Shown here in pieces: positions 27,225-36,647 of a DNA stretch of 38,940 bases. Below the pieces are notes generated by a model. The model had not been told where the DNA came from. It ran no database searches and saw only the letters and a program-made list of their open reading frames with translations. Where the stretch lies: NCBI GenBank assembly GCA_015660855.1, contig JACSDG010000036.1, positions 1 to 38,940 on the forward strand, given 5' to 3'. Every line of letters begins with the position of its first letter. Position 1 is the first letter of the stretch. The position numbers and the translations under genes were made by a program. This stretch comes from Magnetococcales bacterium. GTDB taxonomy: Bacteria > Pseudomonadota > Magnetococcia > Magnetococcales > UBA8363.

Positions 27225-29297
27225 ATGAAAAACATAAAATTGGGTTATAAACTGGGACTTGGTTTTGGTTTGGTTTTGTTTTTGACCGTCGTTGTGGCCG
27301 TCATTGCCTGGAACAGCATGTCGGGTATCGAAAAAAGACTCGTCAACACCCAGGACATGCAGTTTTTGATCGATCAGGGCATGGAAGGGCTTAATGCCGA
27401 AAGGAATTTTCTGGCCGACAAAAATCCGGCCCGCCGGGATGAAGGAATGAAAGCCGTAGACGAGATTCGCCGTCAGGCCGCCGACTCTCGGGACAATAAA
27501 TTCCAGGATCCCGCCAACAAAAAACAAATGGACGATGTCATCAGCACCGCCGATGTCTATGGCAAGGAACTGGGTGATTTCATCGATCTGGAGAAGGGTG
27601 TCAAAGAAGCACTCCTACGTATCCTTACCGCATCCGCTACAGTGCAAGAACAAGCTTCGGCGTTGGAAAAAAACCAGTCTGAGAAATTTGACGAGGAACT
27701 GGCCCGCATCAAGGAAGGGATGGCGGCGGCGGACGTAGAGCCGACTCGCGCGAAAATCAAGGATCGGTTTGAAAAGATCGATGGAGCCATGAACATCATG
27801 ATTGCGTTCCGCGACGCCCGCATCGGTGAAAAAGAGATTATCATCACCCGGGGCAAGGATGAAGCGCAGATCAAGCGCACCTACGACGGTGTCGCCGCAG
27901 CCCAGAAGGTTGCCAGCGAGTTGCTGCCCAAATTCACGGCACAAGCCAACATTGACCAGATCAAAAAAGTTCTTGCCTCCCTGGATGAATACAAAAAGGA
28001 GATCGATGGTATCGTCAAGGCACTGGCATCCCAGATGGGGGCAGAGACCCGCATGATCGAGGCACGGCGCAAAGTCGATGGTGCAGTTGATGTTGCGGCA
28101 GATGACCAGAAGAGTAAAATGCACCACGAAATGGCCTCTGCCACGAGCCTGATTGCCGGGGGCAGTGTGGCGGCGGTTTTGCTGGGAATCATCATTGCGT
28201 TCGTCCTGACCCGGGCGATTGTTGGTGCGCTGACCCAGGGGATCGCCTTTGCCAAAACCATAGCCAGTGGCGACCTGACGGCGAGCGTCTCCATCAATCA
28301 GGAAGATGAAATCGGGCAGTTGGCGGATTCCCTGCGGGGCATGGTGGTAAAATTGCGCGAGGTGGTGGAAAATGTACGCAATTCAGCCGACAGTGTGACG
28401 GCGGGCAGCCAGGAGTTGAGCGACTCGGCCTCCAAAATGTCTCAAGGAGCCACGGAACAAGCCGCCTCGGTGGAGGAGACATCCTCAGCCATGGAAGAGA
28501 TGGCCTCCAACATTGCCCAGAACAATGATAACGCCACCACCACCAAGACCATCGCCTCCAAGGCGGCCAAGGATGCCGAGGAGGGTGGCAATGCGGTTCA
28601 GGAGGCGGTGCGGGCAATGAAACAGATTGCCGAAAAGATCGGGGTCATCGAGGAGATTGCCCGCCAGACCAACCTGCTTGCCCTCAATGCCGCCATTGAG
28701 GCGGCGCGTGCCGGGGAGCATGGCAAAGGTTTCGCCGTCGTCGCTGCCGAGGTGCGCAAATTAGCCGAGCGCAGCCAATCGTCAGCCGGTGAGATCACGC
28801 AACTGTCCGCTTCCAGCGTGTCGGTCGCGGAGAAGGCGGGCGGCATCATCAACCAGCTGGTTCCCGACATCCAAAAAACCGATGAGCTTATTGCAGAGAT
28901 TTCCGCCAGCGGTCAGGAGATGAATTCCGGAGCCAACCAGATCAACCTGGCCATTCAACAACTTGACCAGGTGATTCAACAAAATGCTGGGGCGTCGGAA
29001 GAAATGGCAGCCACCGCAGAAGAGCTGTCGGCCCAAGCCGAAATTTTGCAGCAGGCCATCAACTTTTTCCATACCGGCAGCACCACCAAAGCGGTGCGTG
29101 CCAAACCGAGTGCCCATAAACCGTCCACCACTCTGGCAGGGCACAAACCCACTGCCACCGCGAGTCGGCATGGGTCTTCCCCCTCCAGGCATGCCCTGCC
29201 TGCCCCCATCAAGGGCAAAAGCAAGGCATCCGATCAGGGAGCCGCCTTGGACATGGGTAGCGGTGCCGCTTCCGATGATGAGTTTGAAAAATTTTGA
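27225..29297 (+). CDS. methyl-accepting chemotaxis protein
   Basis: A 690-aa receptor. TM1 at residues about 8-30, a helical periplasmic sensor at about 31-305 rich in charged heptads (HBM-like or 4-helix), TM2 at about 308-332, HAMP at 333-385, and the MCP signalling hairpin with the conserved tip [20 protein letters not shown] (residues about 475-494). The last 65 residues are a flexible Ser/Thr/Lys/Pro tail ending in DDEFEKF, a terminal pentapeptide-like tether of the kind that binds CheR or CheB. AAGGAGGT precedes ATG 27225. Single-gene unit with a terminator. Ligand unknown. Confidence 0.93.
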   Translation: MKNIKLGYKLGLGFGLVLFLTVVVAVIAWNSMSGIEKRLVNTQDMQFLIDQGMEGLNAERNFLADKNPARRDEGMKAVDEIRRQAADSRDNKFQDPANKKQMDDVISTADVYGKELGDFIDLEKGVKEALLRILTASATVQEQASALEKNQSEKFDEELARIKEGMAAADVEPTRAKIKDRFEKIDGAMNIMIAFRDARIGEKEIIITRGKDEAQIKRTYDGVAAAQKVASELLPKFTAQANIDQIKKVLASLDEYKKEIDGIVKALASQMGAETRMIEARRKVDGAVDVAADDQKSKMHHEMASATSLIAGGSVAAVLLGIIIAFVLTRAIVGALTQGIAFAKTIASGDLTASVSINQEDEIGQLADSLRGMVVKLREVVENVRNSADSVTAGSQELSDSASKMSQGATEQAASVEETSSAMEEMASNIAQNNDNATTTKTIASKAAKDAEEGGNAVQEAVRAMKQIAEKIGVIEEIARQTNLLALNAAIEAARAGEHGKGFAVVAAEVRKLAERSQSSAGEITQLSASSVSVAEKAGGIINQLVPDIQKTDELIAEISASGQEMNSGANQINLAIQQLDQVIQQNAGASEEMAATAEELSAQAEILQQAINFFHTGSTTKAVRAKPSAHKPSTTLAGHKPTATASRHGSSPSRHALPAPIKGKSKASDQGAALDMGSGAASDDEFEKF

Positions 29298-29328
29298 TCG
29301 TCGTTGAAGTTTCGTAGTCCAGATCCGC

Positions 29329-29360
29329 AACCGGGAAGGTTCACCCCTTCCCGGTTTTTT
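29329..29360 (+). terminator. rho-independent terminator after the MCP gene
   Basis: AACCGGGAAGG (29329-29339) pairs perfectly with CCTTCCCGGTT (29346-29356) over a 6-nt loop and is followed by T-rich sequence. It lies 31 bp after the stop codon. Confidence 0.95.
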
Positions 29361-29363
29361 AAT

Positions 29364-29423
29364 GTTTCGGAAAAACAAAGTTTGGCAAAAATGATCGCTG
29401 AGATTTGGAGGCGAAGCCTCCAA
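29364..29423 (+). repeat. dispersed intergenic repeat core, copy 3, with an 8-bp hairpin
   Basis: GTTTCGGAAAAACAAAGTTTGGC (29364-29386) matches copies at 10071 and 15023. It is followed by the hairpin TTGGAGGC-GAA-GCCTCCAA (29405-29423). Confidence 0.65.
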
Positions 29424-29501
29424 GATTCCCCTTTTGACAATTCCTCTCGTCGGGGTCAAACTAAAACCCGTGATCTGGAATCTGTCCGAACACGACAAAA
29501 A

Positions 29502-30110
29502 TCAATAGATGTACAGTTCGTCAAAATCACGCACCGCATCAATCAATTCCATCATTCCATCCCTGGCCTGCTTCGGCGACTCGACATCGACCAATTCTCG
29601 AATGCTGTTGAGGATCAATCCCCAATGCTCCAAATGGTCCACATCAATCTGGGCCGCCAAAACCGTCAAGGATTCCAAAGAAACCAAAATCGTCCTGGCA
29701 TGCTGTCCCAGCTTTTTCGTCTGCTCCCCGGAAAAACCCCGATCCATAATATCCTGCTGAAACTGCGTCAGGATGGTGGGCGAAGACGACATCATCTTGC
29801 CTACCCACCCCCCGTCACTGTCCAAAGGACGAATCAAGGAAGCAACGGCACTGCGCAAGGCAAACTTGTGACCTCGCTTGGCCTGAATCGTCGTGCGTTT
29901 TTCATAAATGGCGAAGACCACCACCAAAAACGCCCCCTGTAAACAAAACCCAATCAACTGCGGTAGTAAACTTCGACTCAAATCGGTCTCGGCGTACAAC
30001 CACAACGTCAAAAACGGTGCCGCAGCAAAAAAAATCACCAAAAAAATCAAATACAGGGCCACCAGCCCTTTCACAAACGACAAATGCCGTCCCAATACGG
30101 GGGCGATCAT
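29502..30110 (-). CDS. hypothetical two-TM membrane protein, 202 aa
   Basis: No family recognised. Two hydrophobic segments (residues about 13-37 and 48-67) are separated by a short loop and followed by a 135-residue helical cytoplasmic part (PLDSDGGWVGKMMSSSPTIL, then QIDVDHLEHWGLILNSIREL). AAGGAG seven bases before ATG 30110 supports the start. No enzymatic motif is seen. It is the last minus-strand gene before the MCP and might be a signalling or structural membrane protein. Confidence 0.75.
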   Translation of the reverse strand: MIAPVLGRHLSFVKGLVALYLIFLVIFFAAAPFLTLWLYAETDLSRSLLPQLIGFCLQGAFLVVVFAIYEKRTTIQAKRGHKFALRSAVASLIRPLDSDGGWVGKMMSSSPTILTQFQQDIMDRGFSGEQTKKLGQHARTILVSLESLTVLAAQIDVDHLEHWGLILNSIRELVDVESPKQARDGMMELIDAVRDFDELYIY

Positions 30111-30249
30111 GGCGCATCTCCTTGACGATTGGCCACCAATTCACCGATCAATACCACGCTCCCATCCCCACGGGAGCACATTCATTCTTACACCACACCC
30201 ACAATCATTCCCACCCGACGAAAAAAATTAGAATCAACATCTGCCCCAC

Positions 30250-30558
30250 CTAATGATATGCCCCTTGCCCATGAACCAGACAGGATTCCAAGGTATACCC
30301 CACAAGGATGATGGTGCCATCGCGCAATATCCATTCCGCATCCAGATACCTGAATTCGTAAACCCTCCTGAAAACCAAACGCCCCTCACCATTACGCTGG
30401 ATCCCCAGATGGCTCAAGGATACCGTATCATCCACAAGCTGCACCCCCATCCTCTCACACAAATCCCGTGCCGTATCGTGACACTTCTCCCTCGCCTTCA
30501 TGCTGGCATACCAAACCCATCCGATACCCAGAAGGACGCCTATGGCCGTCAGTTCCAT
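30250..30558 (-). CDS. DUF3301 family protein
   Basis: A 102-aa protein with an N-terminal membrane segment (residues 3-20) and the DUF3301 pattern: REKCHDTARDLCERMGVQLVDDTVSL followed by RVYEFRYLDAEWILRDGTIILVG. The family is widespread in Proteobacteria and its function is unknown. It follows cysC by 17 bp on the same strand. Confidence 0.85.
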   Translation of the reverse strand: MELTAIGVLLGIGWVWYASMKAREKCHDTARDLCERMGVQLVDDTVSLSHLGIQRNGEGRLVFRRVYEFRYLDAEWILRDGTIILVGYTLESCLVHGQGAYH

Positions 30559-30575
30559 ACCAAAACCAATCCGGA

Positions 30576-31226
30576 TTAAAATTCAGTCAGGCCCACCTTG
30601 ATAGCATCGGCGACCTGCAAACGGGATTTGATTTTTTCCATCACCATCCCGACACATACATCAATCGTATTCTCCCCGGTCTTGAGAATCAGATCCGGGT
30701 GCTCCGGCTTTTCGTAGGGAGAAGAAATACCGGTAAAATCCCGTATTTCACCCTCGCGAGCCTTCTTGTACAACCCTTTGGCATCCCTGGATTCACATAT
30801 TTCCAGGGAACAGTCACAAAAAACTTCAATAAAATCCCCCGCCGCCATAAGATTTCTTACCTTCTGCCGGTCGGCGCGGAATGGAGAAATAAAAGCGGCC
30901 AGGACGATAACCCCCGCCTGGGTCAAAAGCTTGGCCGCTTCCCCAACGCGCCGGATGTTTTCGATCCGGTCGCTGTGGGAAAACCCCAGATCGGCACACA
31001 AACCATGCCGCACATTGTCGCCATCCAGCGCAAAGGTGCGATAACCCAGCTTGTACAACTTTTCCTCCACCGCATAAATCATGGTGGATTTTCCCGATCC
31101 GGACAACCCCGTAAACCAAACCAAAAAACTGCGATGCCCCTGCAACAACTCCCGCTCGTCCCGGTTGATAGACATGACCTGCCAAACCGTATTTGTACTC
31201 TTCTTGATTGTATTGTTTTCACTCAT
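30576..31226 (-). CDS. cysC: adenylylsulfate kinase
   Basis: CysC phosphorylates adenosine 5'-phosphosulfate to PAPS. The 216-aa protein has the Walker A motif GLSGSGKST (residues about 40-48), [20 protein letters not shown], the FISPFRADR lid loop, and the late [20 protein letters not shown]. It is a stand-alone kinase, not fused to CysN. No cysD, cysN or cysH is nearby; it may supply PAPS for sulfation as well as assimilation. ATG 31226 is used; an ATG at 31274 lies in an extension without family similarity. Confidence 0.93.
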   Translation of the reverse strand: MSENNTIKKSTNTVWQVMSINRDERELLQGHRSFLVWFTGLSGSGKSTMIYAVEEKLYKLGYRTFALDGDNVRHGLCADLGFSHSDRIENIRRVGEAAKLLTQAGVIVLAAFISPFRADRQKVRNLMAAGDFIEVFCDCSLEICESRDAKGLYKKAREGEIRDFTGISSPYEKPEHPDLILKTGENTIDVCVGMVMEKIKSRLQVADAIKVGLTEF

Positions 31227-31378
31227 CACCGATAATCCATGCTTCGAGGACACGTACGGCAGGTCATTGACCAATCACCCCCCACCCTTGCCCCCTGAGA
31301 AAATGTGACGCCCAACCGTGATCCCTATCAAAGCGGTCTCTTCTCCTTGACGAAAAGCCCACCCGAAAGACCACGAAG

Positions 31379-31585
31379 TCAATTTTTGCTGCTGGCCAGA
31401 ATGGTCGCCATTTGATCCTTGAGTTGCAGCTTTCTCTTTTTCAACCGCTCCACGGTAAACTGATCCATGGTGCGCCCAGAATCGGCGATCTGCTTCTTCA
31501 GAGATTGGTGTTCATCGTACAGTGCCCGAAACGCATCGTTTTTTGCCAAAAGGTCTTGAACCAGATCAGACTGATCCTCAAACAT
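31379..31585 (-). CDS. DUF465/YdcH-like small helical protein
   Basis: A 68-aa protein predicted to form a helical hairpin (LLAKNDAFRALYDEHQSLKK, then VERLKKRKLQLKDQMATIL), the pattern of DUF465 (YdcH/SlyX-like) proteins, whose role is not known. CAGGAG eight bases before ATG 31585 fixes the start; the longer frame to 31627 is unneeded. Confidence 0.8.
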   Translation of the reverse strand: MFEDQSDLVQDLLAKNDAFRALYDEHQSLKKQIADSGRTMDQFTVERLKKRKLQLKDQMATILASSKN

Positions 31586-31687
31586 TTTTTTCTCCTGTTG
31601 TTTGTGGGAAAAACATAAAATCAGCAACCGCCAGTGCCAACGAATGGGGAAAAGGGCCTGCCATGACCATAAACATCCCTTAACCCG

Positions 31688-32191
31688 TCACTCCCTACCC
31701 GCAATTTTCTCCCCCTCACGGCCCGAACGTATGGCCTCCCTGGCCAGTTTGTCGGCCAGTTCGTTTTCCTCATGACCAGCATGCCCCTTGACCCACTGCC
31801 ATTCTATATCATGTTGCTGACAAACGGCATCCAATCTTTTCCATAAATCGGCGTTCAGCACCGGTTGGCCATCCTTCTTTCTCCAGCCACGCCTTTTCCA
31901 GTTCGGCAACCATTGGGTAATACCGTTGCAGACGTAGGTGGAATCGGTAATCAAAACCACCCGACAACTTCGCTTCAGGGCTTCCAGTCCATGAATCGCA
32001 GCCAAAAGCTCCATGCGATTGTTGGTGGCTTCGGCGTGGTAGCCCTGGATGTGTTTTTCATGATTGCCATACCGCAACACCGCACCCCATCCCCCCGGAC
32101 CAGGATTGCCGCTGCATGCGCCATCGGTATATACGTAAACCTTTCTGGAAACTACCTGCGATTGCGTCGAATCCAATGTTTGACATTCCAT
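31688..32191 (-). CDS. rnhA: ribonuclease HI
   Basis: RNase HI cuts the RNA strand of RNA-DNA hybrids. The 167-aa protein has all four catalytic acids: D in [17 protein letters not shown] in [14 protein letters not shown] in LITDSTYV and D in [14 protein letters not shown], and the HVKGHAGH-like segment WVKGHAGH. N- and C-terminal extensions are short. Divergent from the epimerase gene with a 102-bp gap that should hold both promoters. Confidence 0.97.
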   Translation of the reverse strand: MECQTLDSTQSQVVSRKVYVYTDGACSGNPGPGGWGAVLRYGNHEKHIQGYHAEATNNRMELLAAIHGLEALKRSCRVVLITDSTYVCNGITQWLPNWKRRGWRKKDGQPVLNADLWKRLDAVCQQHDIEWQWVKGHAGHEENELADKLAREAIRSGREGEKIAGRE

Positions 32192-32293
32192 TTTTCAAAG
32201 TGTGAGTGGTCGCAGATGCTTAAAGTATGATATACAATCGGGAGTGCTGTCTGGAAGACTTCATCTCGGAACCCATCGCGAAGGATTCAACCC

Positions 32294-33304
32294 ATGGCAA
32301 AGGTCCTGGTAACAGGAGCCGCTGGATTCATCGGCTTTCACTTGGCAAAAAAACTCCTGGAACGCGGCGACCACGTCGTTGGGCTGGATAACCTTAACGA
32401 CTACTATGACCCGACATTGAAAAAAAATCGCCTCGCGCAACTCCAGGCTTCAGAGAATTATCGGTTTGTCCACCTGGATCTGGCCCACCATGAACCCATG
32501 CGGCGTTTGTTCAGTGAGTTTTCATTCGATGCCGTCGTCAACCTAGCCGCACAGGCGGGCGTTCGTTATTCTATCGAAAATCCCGATTCCTACGTGCAAA
32601 GCAACCTAGTAGGATTCGCCAACCTGCTTGAAGGCTGTCGCCACAGTGCTGTCGGCCATCTCGTGTACGCTTCCTCCTCGTCGGTTTACGGTGCCAATAC
32701 CCAAATGCCCTTTTCGGTGCGCCAGAACGTCGATCATCCCCTTTCCCTCTACGCCGCCAGTAAAAAAGCCAATGAACTCATGGCTCATACCTACGCCAAC
32801 CTGTTTGCCCTCCCCACCACGGGGTTGCGTTTTTTCACCGTTTACGGCCCTTGGGGCCGACCTGACATGGCTTTGTTCAAATTCACCCGCGCCATTCTGG
32901 CCAACCTTCCCATCGATGTCTACAACCATGGACACATGCGCCGCGATTTCACCTATATTGACGACATCGTCGAAGGGGTCATCCGGGTCATGGATCGCCC
33001 CGCCCAACCCAACCGGCAATGGGACAGCAATGCCCCCGATCCATCCAGCAGCAACGCCCCTTACCGCATCTATAACATCGGCAACGACCATCCCGTTGAA
33101 TTAATGCGCTACATTGAGGCATTGGAGCACGCCTTGGGGAAAAAAGGGGAAAAAAACATGCTGCCCATGCAACCCGGCGATGTCCCGGCGACCTGGGCCA
33201 ACGTCGATGACCTGGTGGCCGACACCGGTTTCAAACCACAAACCTCCATCGAAACCGGGGTTGAACGTTTTGTGGCCTGGTACCGGGACTATTACAAGGT
33301 TTGA
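32294..33304 (+). CDS. NAD-dependent sugar-nucleotide epimerase (UDP-glucuronate 4-epimerase-like)
   Basis: A 336-aa short-chain dehydrogenase-type epimerase. NAD-binding motif [12 protein letters not shown] (residues 7-18), catalytic SSSSVYG and [22 protein letters not shown], and the C-terminal [13 protein letters not shown] region of the UDP-glucuronate 4-epimerase (CapI/GlaE) group. It would supply UDP-galacturonate or a related sugar for surface polysaccharide. GAAGGA precedes ATG 32294. It has no polysaccharide genes as neighbours in this window. Confidence 0.92.
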   Translation: MAKVLVTGAAGFIGFHLAKKLLERGDHVVGLDNLNDYYDPTLKKNRLAQLQASENYRFVHLDLAHHEPMRRLFSEFSFDAVVNLAAQAGVRYSIENPDSYVQSNLVGFANLLEGCRHSAVGHLVYASSSSVYGANTQMPFSVRQNVDHPLSLYAASKKANELMAHTYANLFALPTTGLRFFTVYGPWGRPDMALFKFTRAILANLPIDVYNHGHMRRDFTYIDDIVEGVIRVMDRPAQPNRQWDSNAPDPSSSNAPYRIYNIGNDHPVELMRYIEALEHALGKKGEKNMLPMQPGDVPATWANVDDLVADTGFKPQTSIETGVERFVAWYRDYYKV

Positions 33305-33332
33305 TTTTCCTTGACCCCCTTCGCCAACCGAC

Positions 33333-33364
33333 CTGGCCAAACCCTCCTGGCCAAACCCTCCTGG
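33333..33364 (+). repeat. 14-bp tandem repeat, about 2.3 copies
   Basis: CTGGCCAAACCCTC occurs perfectly twice (33333-33346 and 33347-33360) and a third partial CTGG follows. It lies between the epimerase stop and the next start. Confidence 0.8.
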
Positions 33365-33437
33365 AGATAGCCTTGATTCACCCCTCCAGAAAAACCCGAA
33401 GGGCTGCGACCCATGACCGCCGAAGGGGGGGGCCAGC

Positions 33438-35381
33438 ATGACGTGGTCGAGCATTCGTTTTCAGACCTACACAGCACTTTTGCTCATCGCCCTGGCCGCC
33501 ATCGCCGCTGGCGGGACGATGGTGCTTATGATCGAGCGCGTCAAGGAAGACACCGACGTGGTCATTGCCCTGGACCGCCAAAGAATGTTGACCCAAACCA
33601 TGGCCAAAGCGGCCATGGGCTACGTCCTGGCCAAAAGCGGATCCCAATCCCTAGAACAACAGGTCCGCATCCTCGACGCCTATATGGCCCACATCGAACA
33701 AACCCTGGTGGAACAACACAACCAGCCCCCGCAACCCAGCCCGGTCTGCCCAACCCAGGCCGTCTTGCGCCAAACCAACAAAACCTTCGCCGCCGCCCTG
33801 GATATTCCCATCACCCTCATGGGACGACATCCCCTCAATCCGGATAACCATCTCCAGGATGCCATCGACCGCCAGGCCCTCGACTGGCTGCGTACCCATC
33901 CCGGGCAAATTTTCAGCACCTCCATCAAAAGCACCCATGGATTGAAACTGCGCTTCTATACCGCCACCCCCCTGTACAACGAACACTGCCGCAGATGCCA
34001 CCAAAAAACTTCGGAATCCACACCCCAAGACCAGGAAAATATCGGTATCCGTCGCTTCGGTTTTCATTTTTCCGGGGATATTGCCCTGGGTAAGGCGGAA
34101 CTTGAACCCAGCCTGATCGAATATTATTTTTCGCGGGATCTTTTTAAAACCACACTGATGGCCTTGCGTTTTGGCGGCGACCTCCCCTTGGACCGAACCG
34201 GGCGGGCGACAAAAACCATCGACCCCCTCAATGTTCCAGCGGTCAAAACCCGACTGGAAGCCATGAATGACCTTTTCACCCAGTTCACCGAATCGGCCCA
34301 AAGTTTATTTAAAGCACCCCTGGGATCGGAAGCCTACCGCCAGGCCCGACAAGCCATCAGCGAACAATCCAACCGCCTGCGCTCCATCAGTGAAGACCTG
34401 GTACAACGCCACACCGCCCTGCTGCTCAAAGAACAGGAACAAAGAATACTCCTGGTCGCAGCGGTGGTCATGGTGGTCGTGCTGGTGGTCATTCTGTCTG
34501 CGGCACTCTTTATCCGCCGCAGCCTCCTCAACCCCCTGGCCACCTTGCACGAAGCCATGGAATCTCTGGCCGCCGGCAATCTTCAGGCCACGGCCCTCCT
34601 GCATCACGAAAAAAATGAAATCGGCCGGATGGGGCAAGCCTTCAACCTTATGGCCAATCATCTGGCTCAAACCATACGCCAACTGCGTATCCATGCCAGC
34701 AGCCTGACCGCTCTCACCAAAGAGTTGGTCAAACTTGAGCAGGTGATGGATAAAAACATACGCACCGGCTCGGCCTTGAACCGTCAGGCCCAAGGTTGGA
34801 TGCAACGCCTGGAACAATCCCTGCCCCCCCCGGACCATGCCCATCCAGACGCTCTCACCGATCTGCAAACCCATGTCCATCGCCTGGGAGCCACCATGAC
34901 CGAGGCCATGAAACTGGCAGCCATCAACTATGGCGTTTTGGACCATGCTCGAATCTTGACCGAAAGCATCACCGAATGCAGCCAATCCCTGCACGAAACC
35001 GATCAAGCCAAAATCTCACCCCCTGAATCTTTGGACCTTGTCGCCCGCAAACAGGACTATCTGCAATGGCTTGGGGCGATCATCGCCGTCATCCGCGACC
35101 CCCAGGGCAACTCCGCCATTCCCGAGGCATTGATCCATCCCGACACCCTGCCCGCCAGCCAATGGCTCGTTACCAAAGGCCAAACCCTTTTTGGTCATCT
35201 GGAAATTTTCAACAACCTCCTTGCCGCCCATCAAAAATTTCAAAAAGAATCCGACGCTGTCCTGCAATTGCCCCGGCCCATGGACCAAAGCGAAGCCCTG
35301 CAATGGATGGGTCGTCTGAACCATACCCGCAAAACCCTGTTTTTATTTCTTGATCGTCTTTATGCCACGACCGATCCATAA
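33438..35381 (+). CDS. membrane sensor protein with CXXCH motif and HAMP domain
   Basis: A 647-aa protein with no full-length match recognised. TM1 at residues about 12-32, then a DRQRMLTQTMAKAAMG segment as in the PilJ/NarX-type periplasmic four-helix sensors. Residues about 120-270 look like a Tll0287-type (DUF3365) domain with CRRCH at 184-188, a c-type haem-binding motif. TM2 lies at about 336-360, followed by HAMP (361-415, ending KNEIGRMGQAFNLMANHLA). The last 230 residues are helical but carry neither the MCP tip, nor a kinase, GGDEF or cyclase domain. This could be a redox or gas sensor whose output is a protein-protein contact. It is followed at 38 bp by the TPR gene and is probably co-transcribed with it. 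Confidence 0.75.
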   Translation: MTWSSIRFQTYTALLLIALAAIAAGGTMVLMIERVKEDTDVVIALDRQRMLTQTMAKAAMGYVLAKSGSQSLEQQVRILDAYMAHIEQTLVEQHNQPPQPSPVCPTQAVLRQTNKTFAAALDIPITLMGRHPLNPDNHLQDAIDRQALDWLRTHPGQIFSTSIKSTHGLKLRFYTATPLYNEHCRRCHQKTSESTPQDQENIGIRRFGFHFSGDIALGKAELEPSLIEYYFSRDLFKTTLMALRFGGDLPLDRTGRATKTIDPLNVPAVKTRLEAMNDLFTQFTESAQSLFKAPLGSEAYRQARQAISEQSNRLRSISEDLVQRHTALLLKEQEQRILLVAAVVMVVVLVVILSAALFIRRSLLNPLATLHEAMESLAAGNLQATALLHHEKNEIGRMGQAFNLMANHLAQTIRQLRIHASSLTALTKELVKLEQVMDKNIRTGSALNRQAQGWMQRLEQSLPPPDHAHPDALTDLQTHVHRLGATMTEAMKLAAINYGVLDHARILTESITECSQSLHETDQAKISPPESLDLVARKQDYLQWLGAIIAVIRDPQGNSAIPEALIHPDTLPASQWLVTKGQTLFGHLEIFNNLLAAHQKFQKESDAVLQLPRPMDQSEALQWMGRLNHTRKTLFLFLDRLYATTDP

Positions 35382-35419
35382 GGATATGCAGAAAATTGAC
35401 TCTATCTGGGAAAACCACT

Positions 35420-36576
35420 ATGCACGCAACCGTTTCACTGTCCTCCAACCCCCAAGACATCGCCCGGATTTTGCATCAGGCGACGGACCGCCATCCCCTG
35501 GCCCGCCCCTTGATGGAATTTTTCGCCTACATGGCCCCGACCGGCTTGCCCAGGAGGGTATTTTACCAGTGGACAAACCTTCTGCCTGCCCCACTGGCCG
35601 CCCCAACCGGCAAAAATGCAACGCACTGCTAGACAGCCTGGATGATTGCGGTCTGGTCATGAACTCCAAAGAGGATATTCACCTTTTCGGGCCGGTTCTC
35701 GGAGTGGTGCGCTCGGAAATCCCAGCCCGTCTTGCCCCCCAAATCATCCAACATGCAGGTCAATTTTTGCTGGCAGCCATACCCCCCAAAGCAAACCCCA
35801 CCGTCAAACCCTTCGAGTTGAACCGTCTATCCTGGCATGCCCGGGTGCTGGCCGAACACGCGCTGCAATCGGGTAACACCGCCATTGCCACCAACCTGAT
35901 GCAATGGCTTGACCGATCGGGACGTAAACTCATCGGTCTCTGGCCCGACCGGGCCATCAACTGTCACCAAAGTGCCCTGAACCTGTCACAACGCATCCTC
36001 GGAACCAGCCACCCCCTCACCATCATCCGCATGAACAATCTTGGCGAAACTTGGCGCCGTCTCAAGGAATTCCATCAGGCGGAAACCTGTTTGGCGGGTG
36101 CCCTGTTTCTGCTGAGACAACACCAAAAAAAATATCGCCAGCTTCAAGCCAACTGCCTGGGCAACCTGGGGCTACTGTACATGGACCAGGGACGATGGGA
36201 CCAGGCACGGGAAACCTTCAGCCAAGCCTGGTCCATGGCCAAAACCACACGAGGATTGGATGATCCTCTGGTATTCCTCTGCATCAGCAATCTGGCGAAC
36301 ATCATGACCAGCCAGGATGATCCCCACGGCGTGGTGCGCATCTTGCGGGATGCCCTGGAGTTTCACAATAAAGGCCAACGCGCCGTTCCCCATCTTAACT
36401 GCGCCGTCGTCCTGAACAACCTTGCGCTGGCCCAAAAAAAAATAGGCCAGACGGGAGAGGCCATGGAAACCATACACCAAGCCCTCGCCGTGGCCCAAAA
36501 ATTTTTACCTGACAATCACACCAAACTCATCCAAATCAAAGGGAACGTTCATCTCCTGAACTCTGAGGTGGCCTGA
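35420..36576 (+). pseudogene. TPR-repeat protein, frame disrupted at an A-run
   Basis: From ATG 35420 the frame reads DIARILHQATDRHPLARPLM and on to FYQWTNLLPAPLAAPTGKN, then stops at 35632. Another frame takes over with CNALLDSLDDCGLVMN and runs to 36576 with at least four TPR-like helical pairs (for example LGNLGLLYMDQGRWDQARETF and LNNLALAQKKIGQTGEAMETI). One extra A in the A5 run at about 35613-35617 would join the frames in register, giving about 385 aa. The two halves fit together as one protein: this is probably a single-base error or slippage site. No enzymatic domain is seen. TPR arrays bind partner proteins, perhaps the upstream haem sensor. Confidence 0.65.
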
Positions 36577-36610
36577 CCGTGTTCCATACACCGCGTGACA
36601 AAACCGCCGT

Positions 36611-36640
36611 GGTGGACAGGGATGGCATTCCCTGTCCACC
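36611..36640. terminator. 12-bp hairpin between convergent genes
   Basis: GGTGGACAGGGA (36611-36622) pairs perfectly with TCCCTGTCCACC (36629-36640) over a 6-nt loop. It lies between the converging TPR and adhesin genes. There is no T-run, so it may act as a transcription pause, RNA end or rho-assisted terminator for both. Confidence 0.6.
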
Positions 36641-36647
36641 CGGTGAA

